Source: Ruminococcus sp.
GTDB lineage: Bacteria; Bacillota; Clostridia; Oscillospirales; Acutalibacteraceae
Assembly: GCA_023665555.1 (NCBI GenBank)
Contig: JAMPDR010000024.1
Span: 1-34,390, forward strand
Reading direction: 5' to 3'
Length of the DNA: 34,390 nucleotides
Each line of letters starts with the position of its first letter. Position 1 is the first letter of the stretch. Below are positions 1-7,963 of the stretch, in pieces. Position numbers and translations under genes: made by a program. The notes beneath the pieces were generated by a model that saw only the letters and a list, made by a program, of their open reading frames with translations, had not been told where the DNA came from and searched no databases.

Positions 1-6
1 GTAACA

Positions 7-69
7 GGGCTTTTAGCCCTTGTGCAAACCACCCGTTTGACGGGTGGTTATGATTGGTATTATGCACAA
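7..69 (+). mobile_element. Possible right end of an IS200/IS605-type element (hairpins only)
   Basis: Two consecutive hairpins stand at the window edge: GGGCT/AGCCC (7-19), then a perfect 9-bp stem AACCACCCG/CGGGTGGTT (27-49, loop TTTGA). A wider TTGTGCA/TGCACAA inverted repeat (20-26 and 63-69) encloses the second hairpin. Subterminal hairpins rather than terminal inverted repeats are typical of IS200/IS605 ends, and the GGGTGGTTATGATT context resembles such ends. No transposase is visible, since any body would lie left of the window. A plain terminator is less likely because no T-run follows. Low to moderate confidence. Confidence 0.35.
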
Positions 70-160
70 AGAATTTGCTGAAATTTCATACATCTTTTTT
101 TGTCAGATTTTGGGTTTTAAGAGACTATATTTATGAAAGCCAACTTGACTCTGTCAATAA

Positions 161-454
161 AACGAATATGATAAGGCTGGCAGAGCGACTACGTTTAAGC
201 CAACTTCTGCACGAATAGTTACATATACTTATGATTCGCTCGGGCGTTTAAACAATCAGTCATATTCGACCAATAATCCGTTACAGACAAATTATGTTTA
301 TTGGGTATCAGCCAGAAATACCGATGGCACTGAGACATACCGCACTACGAAAATCAAACGAGAGGTCATAGTAAACATAGGATATGCCTATAGTGATATA
401 AACCGGAAAGATAAGCTGACAAGCTATGACGGACAGGTAGCTTGCAAGTGTTGA
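161..454 (+). pseudogene. Rhs/YD-repeat protein fragment
   Basis: One plus-strand frame without an in-frame start reads NEYDKAGR, then TYTYDSLGRLNNQ, then DKLTSYDGQ, and stops at 452-454. YD-x-x-GR and KLTSYDGQ are hallmarks of YD repeats in Rhs/Tc-type polymorphic toxin shells. The frame is closed upstream by a stop, and no full repeat array exists on either side, so this is a decayed piece of a gene normally thousands of bases long. It lies just beyond the toxin end of the minus-strand operon, which suggests a recombination site for toxin cassettes. Confidence 0.7.
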
Positions 455-558
455 TTAAAAATTCACAACTCAGACAAAATTCAACAAACCTCGCATTTAA
501 AAAATATATAATAAAGGTGAACAAAAAGATAACCACAAATAGTCAGTATTCATTCTAA

Positions 559-764
559 AGTCTAAAAAAAACCGATGTATGTAAAATATATCCACCTAAA
601 ATAGTAACCAATGTGTTAGGTGAGAGAAAGAAGAGAGTTGATGAGTTAAAAGAATTGTTCGAAGAAGAACATGCTTGCTATGTGTTTAGCAAACGGTAAA
701 CTGATTCAAGGCAGATTAAAAACAGAATTTTAGGCAACGGAGATTATTGCGCAAATAATCATCA
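559..764 (+). pseudogene. Broken unidentified reading frame
   Basis: From 559 a plus frame stays open to a stop at 697-699 and encodes a charged helical stretch (VLGERKKRVDELKELFEEE). After the stop the same frame continues with NRILGNGDYCANNHHYFTL. Composition looks protein-like rather than random, but there is no ATG with a ribosome site and I recognise no family. It converges on the TNT toxin gene. It may be the tail of a toxin or immunity cassette lost to mutation. The stretch 455-558 shows nothing recognisable. Confidence 0.25.
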
Positions 765-1424
765 TTATTTTACCTTGGTTAAAGTACCGTCTTTGACCAT
801 TTCTGCAAAAGATTTGGAAAACGCATATTGCGTTTCTCCACCCGTTTCGTCGAAAGCAGGTGCAATCTTTCCGGAACGACATTCAACAGGTTTTGCAACT
901 ATATATTCATGATATTCTTGTGTATCGGTATCATACGGTGTGGATATTTTTGAAGGATCGGCTCCTTTATCAGTTGCATAATGTCCATGTTCAGAACCGT
1001 ATCTAGAAAGTACTGTGTTTGCAGGTAATTCAACATCTTGAGCTTCGCCTTCAAAGCCATCATTTTCTGGCCATTTTGCATGGTGGGTGCCGTTTTCGAT
1101 GTAGTCTGGATTTTCATAATCAAGATAATCACCATCTCTATACAAGGGTACATCTTCAACTGGTTCTCCTTTGTCATTGGTTAATGGTTCTGTCTGTTCT
1201 AAATCATAAGAATCCGGATTATGCGCTTCATATGAAAAATCCATCAATTCGGTCTCATATTCACTATAATCATATTCGGGATTATATAATTCTTCTTCGG
1301 ATTCATTTGAAAATAATTCAGCTTCTGCGTTCTCTGCAGCGTCAAAACTTTCTGAAGATGACTCTGAACCACTATCAAATCCGGATGAAAAAGAGCTGCT
1401 TCCGCTATCACTGCTTTCAGACAT
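765..1424 (-). CDS. TNT-domain (NAD-glycohydrolase) toxin with acidic Ser-rich leader
   Basis: 219 aa. Residues 1-84 contain no Lys or Arg and are dominated by Ser, Glu and Asp (MSESSDSGSSSF...), so they are probably disordered. Residues about 132-201 match the TNT fold of tuberculosis necrotizing toxin: LPANTVLSRYGSEHGHY, then YHEYIVAKP, GKIAPAF and GGETQY. Arg141 (SRYGS) and Gln199 (GETQY) fit the conserved catalytic Arg and Gln of TNT NAD(P)-hydrolases. Expected role: destroying NAD in a target cell. There is no signal peptide, LXG, WXG or Rhs part. The start is set by AGGAGG, which lies inside the last codons of the SUKH gene 2 nt upstream. No immunity gene follows downstream. The domain call is firm; the delivery route is inference. 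Confidence 0.85.
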   Translation of the reverse strand: MSESSDSGSSSFSSGFDSGSESSSESFDAAENAEAELFSNESEEELYNPEYDYSEYETELMDFSYEAHNPDSYDLEQTEPLTNDKGEPVEDVPLYRDGDYLDYENPDYIENGTHHAKWPENDGFEGEAQDVELPANTVLSRYGSEHGHYATDKGADPSKISTPYDTDTQEYHEYIVAKPVECRSGKIAPAFDETGGETQYAFSKSFAEMVKDGTLTKVK

Positions 1425-1426
1425 AG

Positions 1427-1846
1427 TTATATTCCTCCTGTTGTTACAGAATTAAATCTGTGTTTTATATAGTCAAAAAGTTTCATCTTAGTTGGAATTA
1501 GTTCATTTCCAGATGATAAAAAGCGAAAAACGTAATCATTTGAGTCAACTAAATAATAATCGCCATCTCCCTGGTCTTCTAAGGCAATCAAATTTTTGGT
1601 TTCTGAAAAATATTTATGTAGATAGCGGGTCTGCTTTACCATGTTGGAACGAGTGCCTAATCGGTTGTTTATTCCGAACAATTCAATATATTCATAACCA
1701 AGATATCCGTAATTTAAGATGTATTCTTTTAGTTGATCGCCGAACTTTAGTCCGATAAATATTTCGATTATAGGTATATCATCGATGTTGATTTTGTCTG
1801 CAGAAAAATCAACATTGATATTTTTTATATAATCTTTGAAACACAT
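1427..1846 (-). CDS. SMI1/KNR4 (SUKH)-like immunity protein
   Basis: 139 aa, no signal peptide or TM segment. The central part reads NLIALEDQGDGDYYLVDS followed by NDYVFRF, which fits the SUKH (SMI1/KNR4) superfamily pattern of a hydrophobic strand, a GDGD-type turn and a further strand. Preceding text (FGDQLKEYILNYGYLGYEYIELFG) matches the usual opening of that fold. SUKH proteins are the commonest immunity proteins of nuclease polymorphic toxins. It sits 16 nt after the LHH nuclease gene and 2 nt before the TNT gene, so the nuclease is its most likely partner. Start ATG at 1846 has AGGAG 9 nt upstream. Which toxin it neutralises is inference. Confidence 0.75.
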   Translation of the reverse strand: MCFKDYIKNINVDFSADKINIDDIPIIEIFIGLKFGDQLKEYILNYGYLGYEYIELFGINNRLGTRSNMVKQTRYLHKYFSETKNLIALEDQGDGDYYLVDSNDYVFRFLSSGNELIPTKMKLFDYIKHRFNSVTTGGI

Positions 1847-1862
1847 ATTATCACACTCCTAA

Positions 1863-2510
1863 TTATATTCTGCTTTTCCAATGATTTGGCCGTTGGACAT
1901 CATTATAATGGTGGTTCATTTTGGCATCTTTTCTCCAACTTTCTGATTCGCTCGTATGTAATATAGAATGATTACCATCACCGTGCTCACTATAAGAAGT
2001 CAATTCTGCAAGTGGTGAATTATAATCTTGACCGATATGATGAAGTTCGATTTTTTCGCCTGTTTTTGAATCATATGGAGATCGCCCCATTTCCATAAGT
2101 CTACGATTGGTATATTGTGTGTTTTCATCAATATAATCAAGATCTATATGATTCCTCACAAGACAAATTCTTCCGTCGATGATTTCTTCCTTTAATCCGG
2201 TTCTCTGATAAATTTCGAGTTCTTCAACCGATTTGATATAATCATTGACCTCGGATGAATATTCACTCTTTTCGTTGATTTCGTCGCGAATCTTCTGCGA
2301 AGTTTCAACAGAATCTGCTGAAACTTTATCATTATTGTCTATAATTTCCTTGTTGGTCTCAGCATTAATTTCTATTGGGTTGATTTTACCATCAGTTTGT
2401 TCTGTGGTGTGAAATAGTTCTTCACTTGATGCATCAAGTTCTACATAATCATCTAATGAATCTGTAGAATCATTAGATGATTCATATCCACTATCGCCCT
2501 CATAACTCAT
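1863..2510 (-). CDS. LHH-type HNH/EndoVII nuclease toxin with acidic Ser-rich leader
   Basis: 215 aa. Residues 1-41 lack Lys and Arg and are Ser/Asp/Glu-rich (MSYEGDSGYESS...). A Lys/Glu-rich helical middle follows. The C-terminal part carries GEKIELHHIGQ (LHH at 156-158), SPLAELTSYSEH and GNHSILH. This is the diagnostic pattern of LHH nucleases of the HNH/EndoVII superfamily, used as DNase tips of polymorphic toxins. The ATG overlaps the stop of the ATPase gene (ATGA, 2507-2510), so translation is coupled to the ATPase. A SUKH immunity gene follows directly. There is no export signal of a known system. Nuclease call high; role as cargo of the upstream machine inferred. Confidence 0.85.
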   Translation of the reverse strand: MSYEGDSGYESSNDSTDSLDDYVELDASSEELFHTTEQTDGKINPIEINAETNKEIIDNNDKVSADSVETSQKIRDEINEKSEYSSEVNDYIKSVEELEIYQRTGLKEEIIDGRICLVRNHIDLDYIDENTQYTNRRLMEMGRSPYDSKTGEKIELHHIGQDYNSPLAELTSYSEHGDGNHSILHTSESESWRKDAKMNHHYNDVQRPNHWKSRI

Positions 2511-5179
2511 ATTTTTTTACCTCTTTCACAATTGATATATGATATGATTAATTTTTTCTTTAGGTTATTATCGATATTCCATTGATCTATAAGGCATCCC
2601 AAAAAGCAAAATTTGTCCAGTGGATTGATAATCGGGGATTGGAGATGATTTTTAAGAAAGTTTTCTATATATTCATTAATAGATTTAACAGTACATGTGT
2701 GAGTTATACTTGGATCGGTCCATTCTGCAATTTTATAGAATTCATTTAAATCGTCAATTTTGGTTAGGACGTCAGTATGTTTTTTTGGGCAATGAGAGTT
2801 ACAAAGACGGCAAAGGAGAGTTAAGCGATCTGTAAGCGATGTATATTCGATACACCCGTCAATTGTAATGCAAGAGGATTCTGTTAATTTAAGCACTTGA
2901 CTTCGTGGCATATTTTTTCTGCTTTCCAACATAAAAGATCCGGCATATTTCGGCTTAACAAGTTTTGGTCTGTTATCTCCTTCTGAATATACAGCAGCAA
3001 CGCCTTGCTTCAGTGAAGCAAGACTGTCAATTTGCTCATCGGTCATGTGCATTGCACCACCAATCAATATACGTTCCTCTTCAGCAACAGTTCTGTGAAC
3101 AATTTTCAGGTTCGTGTTCTTAATTAAATCGGGAGCTAATTTTGATGGAATTTGATCTGCAATAATAAAACCCTGTCCCTTGCTTCTTAATTCGGCAAGT
3201 AGATTACAGAAAAATTCAACTGCTGCGCCTCTTGGATCAGCATCTTCTCCAGAGCCGCTCTGTACATTTTTCAGTAATCGATGAGCTTCTTCTATAAGCA
3301 TAAGATGTCGTACTTCAAGCTGACAGTCGTCCTGTTGTCTGCGGTATTCAAGTAAGTTTACAAGTAAAAGACTTATTATAAAAGCTTTAATGTCATCATC
3401 GCCTATATCCTCAAGTTCAATAACCACATTACCCTGAAGTAATTTATCAAGTGGAAATGAACGTTCAACATTAAGCGTATCACCCTTTGTTCCTAAACGC
3501 ATTGAATTTATTCTAGCTTGAAGAGAACCAATCAGGTCATTGCGCATTTTTTGATCGTAACCCATATTTATTACAACTTCAGGAATTTTGAAATAAAGAT
3601 CTTCTATTGTTGGGTAGATTTCTACCCCGTTTTTATTTGTATTATTATGAATATCCCAGCCACAATCTTCGTATATTTCATATATAGATTTTTCTAGCAC
3701 ATAGGGCATTGGAGTGTACATAATAAAACTCGCTTTGAATGCAGCATAGACAAAATCAATGTGCGTTTGTATTGGAACTGATTTTTTGTTTCCGTCTTTA
3801 TCTGTGAAATAGGTTCTTTCAAAAGGATTCAAACACAATGTACGTGCGAATGGTTCGTTGGATCCGACACTGTAAATTTGAATGTTATCATATCCGAGTT
3901 TATAAAGTTCCCAATATTCTTTTTTTGCGGGCTCGATAATCATTACAGGTTTTTGTGAGCCTTTTGTTAATTCACATATAAGGCTTTTAACTGTGTTGGT
4001 TTTTCCTGAGCCGGTTAAACCAATAACCAAGCAATGTCTGTTGAATTCATTTGAATCAATTAAATATTTTTTTTCGGAAATGCGTCCGGATTCAAGAATT
4101 TTGCCGATAGCTAAATCGCCTTCAATATCACGGTTTACATCAAATGCGACATAATCTTTAACTGAAAAACCGCTGGTATCAACAGTTGGAAAAGAAGCAA
4201 ATACAGCAAGTTCACGACTGCTTAAGTATGTTGCATATTTTGGATATGGAATCTCTCCGAATGAATTATGCATATGTTCCATTCCGTTTATAAGCGTAAC
4301 AAATGAATTATTATATTGATATACAGCGTGAACGGGCTCAGGCTCAGAATTATCGCCGTAAAAAGCAGATGTCAGCAATCCACCAAGTAAGTGTGAATGT
4401 GCAACTGTTGATGCAGAAAAATTGATTGTTACACACCATTCTCCTGTTGCTGAACATTCAATAAGTTTATTGCAAAATGATTGTACTTTTTGACAGTATT
4501 GTTCACTATGAAAGTATGTCTTTTTATACGAAACTGATTCTATATTGTCGCTGTCACTGAATGAAACCTCTGAAAGCTCACTGCATTTGGAAGCTTCAGA
4601 TAACCAAAACTGTTGTCGCTTAACGGTTTCTGTTTTTGAAATTGGTATCGCAAATATAGATATATTCCACGGATTACCTGCCATTCCTTTTATCACAGAA
4701 TCAAGTTGCAAAACTGAATTCAAATTTGTTGAACCAGTTGGATTTCCTTTTAGATATCCCCCATATGTAAGATTTGGAGAGATATTACTAAAATAAAATA
4801 TATTTGTGTTGCCCAATTTATTTGAATCAAACTCGATTTGAGGGAAAGTTCCCTTAAGCATACCATCGAGAATATCCATATGTTCAGCACTGCAGCCCAC
4901 ATAAATTCCAACGTCACTTCCTGTTCCGTTAAATACAATAGAAACTGGTATATTGACTGCATTTAGACCGACAAAAAGATTAGTCATGATTTCCCAAATA
5001 GTTTTTTCTTCTGTAACCCAACCTTTGGATATTTCATTGATTTTTATGTAGTAAATATTGTTGGTGGATAAATTGGTATAAATCGGATTAGATTCTTCTG
5101 TCAATGAAGTTTCTTTAAGTAGCTGAAAATATTTTAGAGTAATAACTTTACTATTTTCCTCAATCTGGTTTCGATTCAT
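2507..5179 (-). CDS. HerA/VirB4-like (DUF87-type) P-loop ATPase
   Basis: 890 aa, soluble. The N-terminal 370 residues form an unassigned region containing several beta-strand-like stretches. The ATPase core starts about residue 380: Walker A GLTGSGKT (387-394), then PVMIIEPAKKEYW, which is typical of HerA/DUF87 ATPases. Walker B is LMLIEEAH (about 626-633), and an arginine-finger-like zone follows (NLLAELRSKGQGFIIADQ). The C-terminus has a CRLCNSHC cluster that may bind metal. HerA/VirB4/FtsK-type ATPases form hexamers that pump DNA or protein; with toxins encoded in overlap downstream, a protein-pumping role is the likelier reading. ATG 5179 has GGTGA 7 nt upstream. It lies 61 nt after the zinc-ribbon gene. 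Confidence 0.85.
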   Translation of the reverse strand: MNRNQIEENSKVITLKYFQLLKETSLTEESNPIYTNLSTNNIYYIKINEISKGWVTEEKTIWEIMTNLFVGLNAVNIPVSIVFNGTGSDVGIYVGCSAEHMDILDGMLKGTFPQIEFDSNKLGNTNIFYFSNISPNLTYGGYLKGNPTGSTNLNSVLQLDSVIKGMAGNPWNISIFAIPISKTETVKRQQFWLSEASKCSELSEVSFSDSDNIESVSYKKTYFHSEQYCQKVQSFCNKLIECSATGEWCVTINFSASTVAHSHLLGGLLTSAFYGDNSEPEPVHAVYQYNNSFVTLINGMEHMHNSFGEIPYPKYATYLSSRELAVFASFPTVDTSGFSVKDYVAFDVNRDIEGDLAIGKILESGRISEKKYLIDSNEFNRHCLVIGLTGSGKTNTVKSLICELTKGSQKPVMIIEPAKKEYWELYKLGYDNIQIYSVGSNEPFARTLCLNPFERTYFTDKDGNKKSVPIQTHIDFVYAAFKASFIMYTPMPYVLEKSIYEIYEDCGWDIHNNTNKNGVEIYPTIEDLYFKIPEVVINMGYDQKMRNDLIGSLQARINSMRLGTKGDTLNVERSFPLDKLLQGNVVIELEDIGDDDIKAFIISLLLVNLLEYRRQQDDCQLEVRHLMLIEEAHRLLKNVQSGSGEDADPRGAAVEFFCNLLAELRSKGQGFIIADQIPSKLAPDLIKNTNLKIVHRTVAEEERILIGGAMHMTDEQIDSLASLKQGVAAVYSEGDNRPKLVKPKYAGSFMLESRKNMPRSQVLKLTESSCITIDGCIEYTSLTDRLTLLCRLCNSHCPKKHTDVLTKIDDLNEFYKIAEWTDPSITHTCTVKSINEYIENFLKNHLQSPIINPLDKFCFLGCLIDQWNIDNNLKKKLIISYINCERGKKI

Positions 5180-5240
5180 TTTTTGTTCACCATTTTCTCT
5201 ATATGATAACGATTTAAAATATTACGAGAATAACTTAATT

Positions 5241-6341
5241 TCATCTGCTGCCTATAATTATCTTAATCAAATAAACAATTGCACCAATTATTATGACTGA
5301 TGGCATGATGGCGGAGAGCAAACTTGAAAAAACAGATGAAAAATTTACTCCTAGTCCAAAACAGTTCAAGATTATCATTGTTATTGTCAACGAAGCAAGC
5401 AACAATCCCGTAAATGGAAATCGCCTTCGCTTTTTTGATGTCATTCTTGCGAAAAAGCCAGTTCTTGAAAAGATAAATATGAAATAAAGAAACAATAAAA
5501 TCACAAAAACTACAGTCCATGTTGTAAGAAATGATTTAATATTTTGAAAAAAATTTCCATCGGAGGTAACCGAAAAAATAATCAGAAAGACAGCAACAAT
5601 TGCAGCGAGAGTACCATAAACAATTGACGAAATAGAACGTTGGAATTTTACGTTACTTTTTCTTCCGTTATTGACTATGTTGATATTCTGTGCCATAAGC
5701 ACACCGTTTTTATATTTACCAGTTACTTCAACTTCACAATTGTCAGTAATTTGCATACCGCTTGCAATAGTTCCATGAACATTTACAGGTATATCAATAT
5801 AATTGCCAAATCCCAAATTATTTGATCCATTATTAACTCTGACTGTAAATCTGTGTAAAACATCTTCAAATCTTTGATGATAAACTATGGCATCAATTAA
5901 TTTTGTAATAATCAAACGTCGGTAGCCACCGTCTTCTTTGCCTGTGCTACTATATTGAAAAACTTTTCCTCGTATAATTTTATCTGGGACTAAAGTTGCC
6001 TGTTCATTGTTAGAAAACTCTTCAACAGAAATTGGCTCAGAAACATTAACTATCGGGTTGCATTTAGGAGCGATATCTAATGTTGTTGAATTATTACCTT
6101 GAAAATTATTAGTAAAAAATTCGGGTGTTCCACTGAAAGCACTTTGATTAAAAGTTTGATTATGAGCGTTTGTTTCTTCTGCGGAGAAATTTGAACTATA
6201 TGGTAATTTTAATCTGCCGCTTAATGATGTATCATCGACAAACTCATTTGATAAAGTCGAGTTGCATGTAGGACATACAGTTTTATTCAAATCTGCTGTA
6301 TACGGTTTTCCGATGCAATTAGGGCAATATTTTACTATCAT
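5241..6341 (-). CDS. Zinc-ribbon, OB-like, four-TM membrane protein
   Basis: 366 aa from ATG 6341. An in-frame TTG at 6407 and ATG at 6377 exist, but the latter has its AGGA too close, while 6341 places the ribbon at the N-terminus with GGGA 8 nt upstream. A zinc ribbon sits at residues 6-26 (YCPNC ... VCPTC). A low-complexity Asn/Thr stretch comes next, then a beta-rich part with GTIASGMQITDNCEVEVTG and KYKNGVL, which looks like an OB fold. The C-terminal third has four hydrophobic helices (for example IVYGTLAAIVAVFLIIFSV and VVFVILLFLYFIFIFS). It probably anchors a cytoplasmic ribbon/OB module to the membrane as an adaptor for the ATPase or tubulin-like protein. I know no named family for the whole protein. 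Confidence 0.75.
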   Translation of the reverse strand: MIVKYCPNCIGKPYTADLNKTVCPTCNSTLSNEFVDDTSLSGRLKLPYSSNFSAEETNAHNQTFNQSAFSGTPEFFTNNFQGNNSTTLDIAPKCNPIVNVSEPISVEEFSNNEQATLVPDKIIRGKVFQYSSTGKEDGGYRRLIITKLIDAIVYHQRFEDVLHRFTVRVNNGSNNLGFGNYIDIPVNVHGTIASGMQITDNCEVEVTGKYKNGVLMAQNINIVNNGRKSNVKFQRSISSIVYGTLAAIVAVFLIIFSVTSDGNFFQNIKSFLTTWTVVFVILLFLYFIFIFSRTGFFARMTSKKRRRFPFTGLLLASLTITMIILNCFGLGVNFSSVFSSLLSAIMPSVIIIGAIVYLIKIIIGSR

Positions 6342-6454
6342 AATCAATTCCCGAATGACCCACTTACTGTGTCTCATTTCCTTTCGTTTATTATTTATAT
6401 TGATCAAATACAGTTATCAAATTTAGTTGAGTAACTGCTTTTTTGGAATTTATA

Positions 6455-6486
6455 CAGTCATTGCGACAGTTAAGTCGCAATGACTG
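6455..6486. repeat. Perfect 13-bp intercistronic inverted repeat
   Basis: CAGTCATTGCGAC / GTCGCAATGACTG with a 6-nt loop (AGTTAA), immediately 3' of the membrane VWA gene and before the zinc-ribbon gene. There is no T-run on the minus side, so it is not a clean terminator. It could be a partial terminator or a 3'-end stabiliser setting the ratio of upstream to downstream gene products. Confidence 0.7.
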
Positions 6487-6491
6487 GTTGA

Positions 6492-7892
6492 TTATTTCTT
6501 ATTTAAATTACCGAAAGCTGTTGAATTTGTTCCTGAGTTGTTTGTTGAATCACCAAAATGAGAATTTTTGCTGTTTACATTTACTACGAATGTATTGTTA
6601 TCAAATTGACTTTTTGAAGTTGATTCATTGGATATATTAGAGAAAGTATTATTTGATTTGTCAGATGATTTCAAATTACTTTTTGGACCAAATGGATTAG
6701 TTACAGGATCGACAGGTTGTTCGTAACCAAGATCAGTCGGATTGGTTTTGGAATTTGGCTTATCAATTTTTAAATTTCCAAAGTAAACACTCCAAAGTAG
6801 ACAGAAAAGAAGTCTTATTAGTCTTATAGAGATTATTGTCGATGACAAAAATTCAATAATAACAGTTCCGACAAAGCAACAAACAAATGACAACAAAAAT
6901 TTGCTGCTTCCTTTGCTTGTTTCATCATATGATGCCAACATCTTAATAGAACACCAGATTATGCTCATTATTGTTAAGAAAAGAATCCTCAAAAACGCAT
7001 ATAAGCTATTGTTTTTATAAACAAATCTAGATGATAACAGATTTCTATCCAAATCCTTGCTAATCGCTTGCTTCATACTTTGTGCAAGCTGATTTGCCTG
7101 ATTACAATAAACATACGCTCCACCGGTCTGATTAGCTATTTTCTGTAAAAATTCTTCATCACAATTGCCGAAGCCTACACTGCAAATTGTGATGCCTGAT
7201 TTTAAACAATTTTTTGTGACTAAACGCATTCCAAATGATCGGCTTGCACCGTCGCTCAAAAGAACAATTCTTGGGTATTTTCCAACTTCCGAATAATTAT
7301 TGTTCTTTATATCTTCCAAAACTTGTTTAATTGAATTGAGAATCGATGTGCCGCCATATGAATCAAATTTAAGATTGTTTATATCATCAGGGGAGTATTT
7401 TGATGTTTTTTTCAAAAGTGAAGCAGTGTCTGTGAACTTGTAAACAGAATAGGGCATGCTTTTGTCATCAGACATTATATCTTTTATTGCGTTTGCTCTA
7501 AGGTTTTCCGGATCGTTATCCTGCATAGAGCCTGAATCGTCAATAAGGAATATGTACGATGTTGGATTAGGTGCAGTACTGCTACCTAATTCATATAGAA
7601 ATTCAAAAAGCATTGTTACACCGAAAAGCACAACAAGACAAATTGCAACAATGCGATATGAATCCTTAATATTTCTTAATGTGTTCTTGTCGCTTAGATC
7701 ATTTTGTGATGCACTTATAATAAATAATGCAATTGTAATAATTACACCAAATAATAGGAAATATAGTGCAATTCCGAGCGGAGTGAATAGTTTTTCGGTG
7801 AATAAATTAAAAAGCAATTCGCCTAATATCCAAAAAAATGCTCCTATAGCAGCAGTAATTACTAAATATAATAGTTTTCCGTTTTTTTTCAT
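6492..7892 (-). CDS. Multi-TM VWA-domain protein
   Basis: 466 aa. Three N-terminal hydrophobic helices (about 6-30, 38-62, 80-100) precede a VWA domain (about 112-285) with a full MIDAS site: Asp118-x-Ser120-x-Ser122 (DDSGS), Thr182 (GGTS) and Asp214 (LLSDG). About three more TM segments follow (298-373). The tail 375-466 is Asn/Ser-rich and ends in TAFGNLNKK. With six helices both termini would be cytoplasmic and the VWA domain outside. VWA domains bind protein ligands through a metal ion. The start has GAAGGTGA upstream. Together with the secreted VWA protein it suggests an envelope scaffold around the tubulin-like protein. Function inferred; the domain itself is clear. Confidence 0.85.
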   Translation of the reverse strand: MKKNGKLLYLVITAAIGAFFWILGELLFNLFTEKLFTPLGIALYFLLFGVIITIALFIISASQNDLSDKNTLRNIKDSYRIVAICLVVLFGVTMLFEFLYELGSSTAPNPTSYIFLIDDSGSMQDNDPENLRANAIKDIMSDDKSMPYSVYKFTDTASLLKKTSKYSPDDINNLKFDSYGGTSILNSIKQVLEDIKNNNYSEVGKYPRIVLLSDGASRSFGMRLVTKNCLKSGITICSVGFGNCDEEFLQKIANQTGGAYVYCNQANQLAQSMKQAISKDLDRNLLSSRFVYKNNSLYAFLRILFLTIMSIIWCSIKMLASYDETSKGSSKFLLSFVCCFVGTVIIEFLSSTIISIRLIRLLFCLLWSVYFGNLKIDKPNSKTNPTDLGYEQPVDPVTNPFGPKSNLKSSDKSNNTFSNISNESTSKSQFDNNTFVVNVNSKNSHFGDSTNNSGTNSTAFGNLNKK

Positions 7893-7915
7893 ATCTTCAC
7901 TTCACCTTCAAAATT

Positions 7916-7945
7916 CGGGAACCTACCTCAAAAAGGAGGTTCCCG
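7916..7945. repeat. Intercistronic hairpin between tubulin-like and VWA genes
   Basis: CGGGAACCT-a-CC / GG-AGGTTCCCG, 11 paired bases with one bulged A and a 7-nt loop, in the 71-nt gap after the tubulin-like gene. On the minus strand it is followed by AATTTTGAAGG, too weak a T-run for an efficient terminator. Possible attenuator or mRNA-stability element. Confidence 0.6.
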
Positions 7946-7963
7946 TTAATTTATTACGCTGTA

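Noticed and set aside
1019-1426. 135-codon plus-strand frame opposite the TNT toxin gene
   Set aside because: The minus frame has a recognisable toxin domain and a ribosome site; the plus frame is His/Leu-rich antisense shadow.
5241-6407. TTG start at 6407 for the zinc-ribbon protein
   Set aside because: No ribosome site; ATG 6341 puts the zinc ribbon at the N-terminus.
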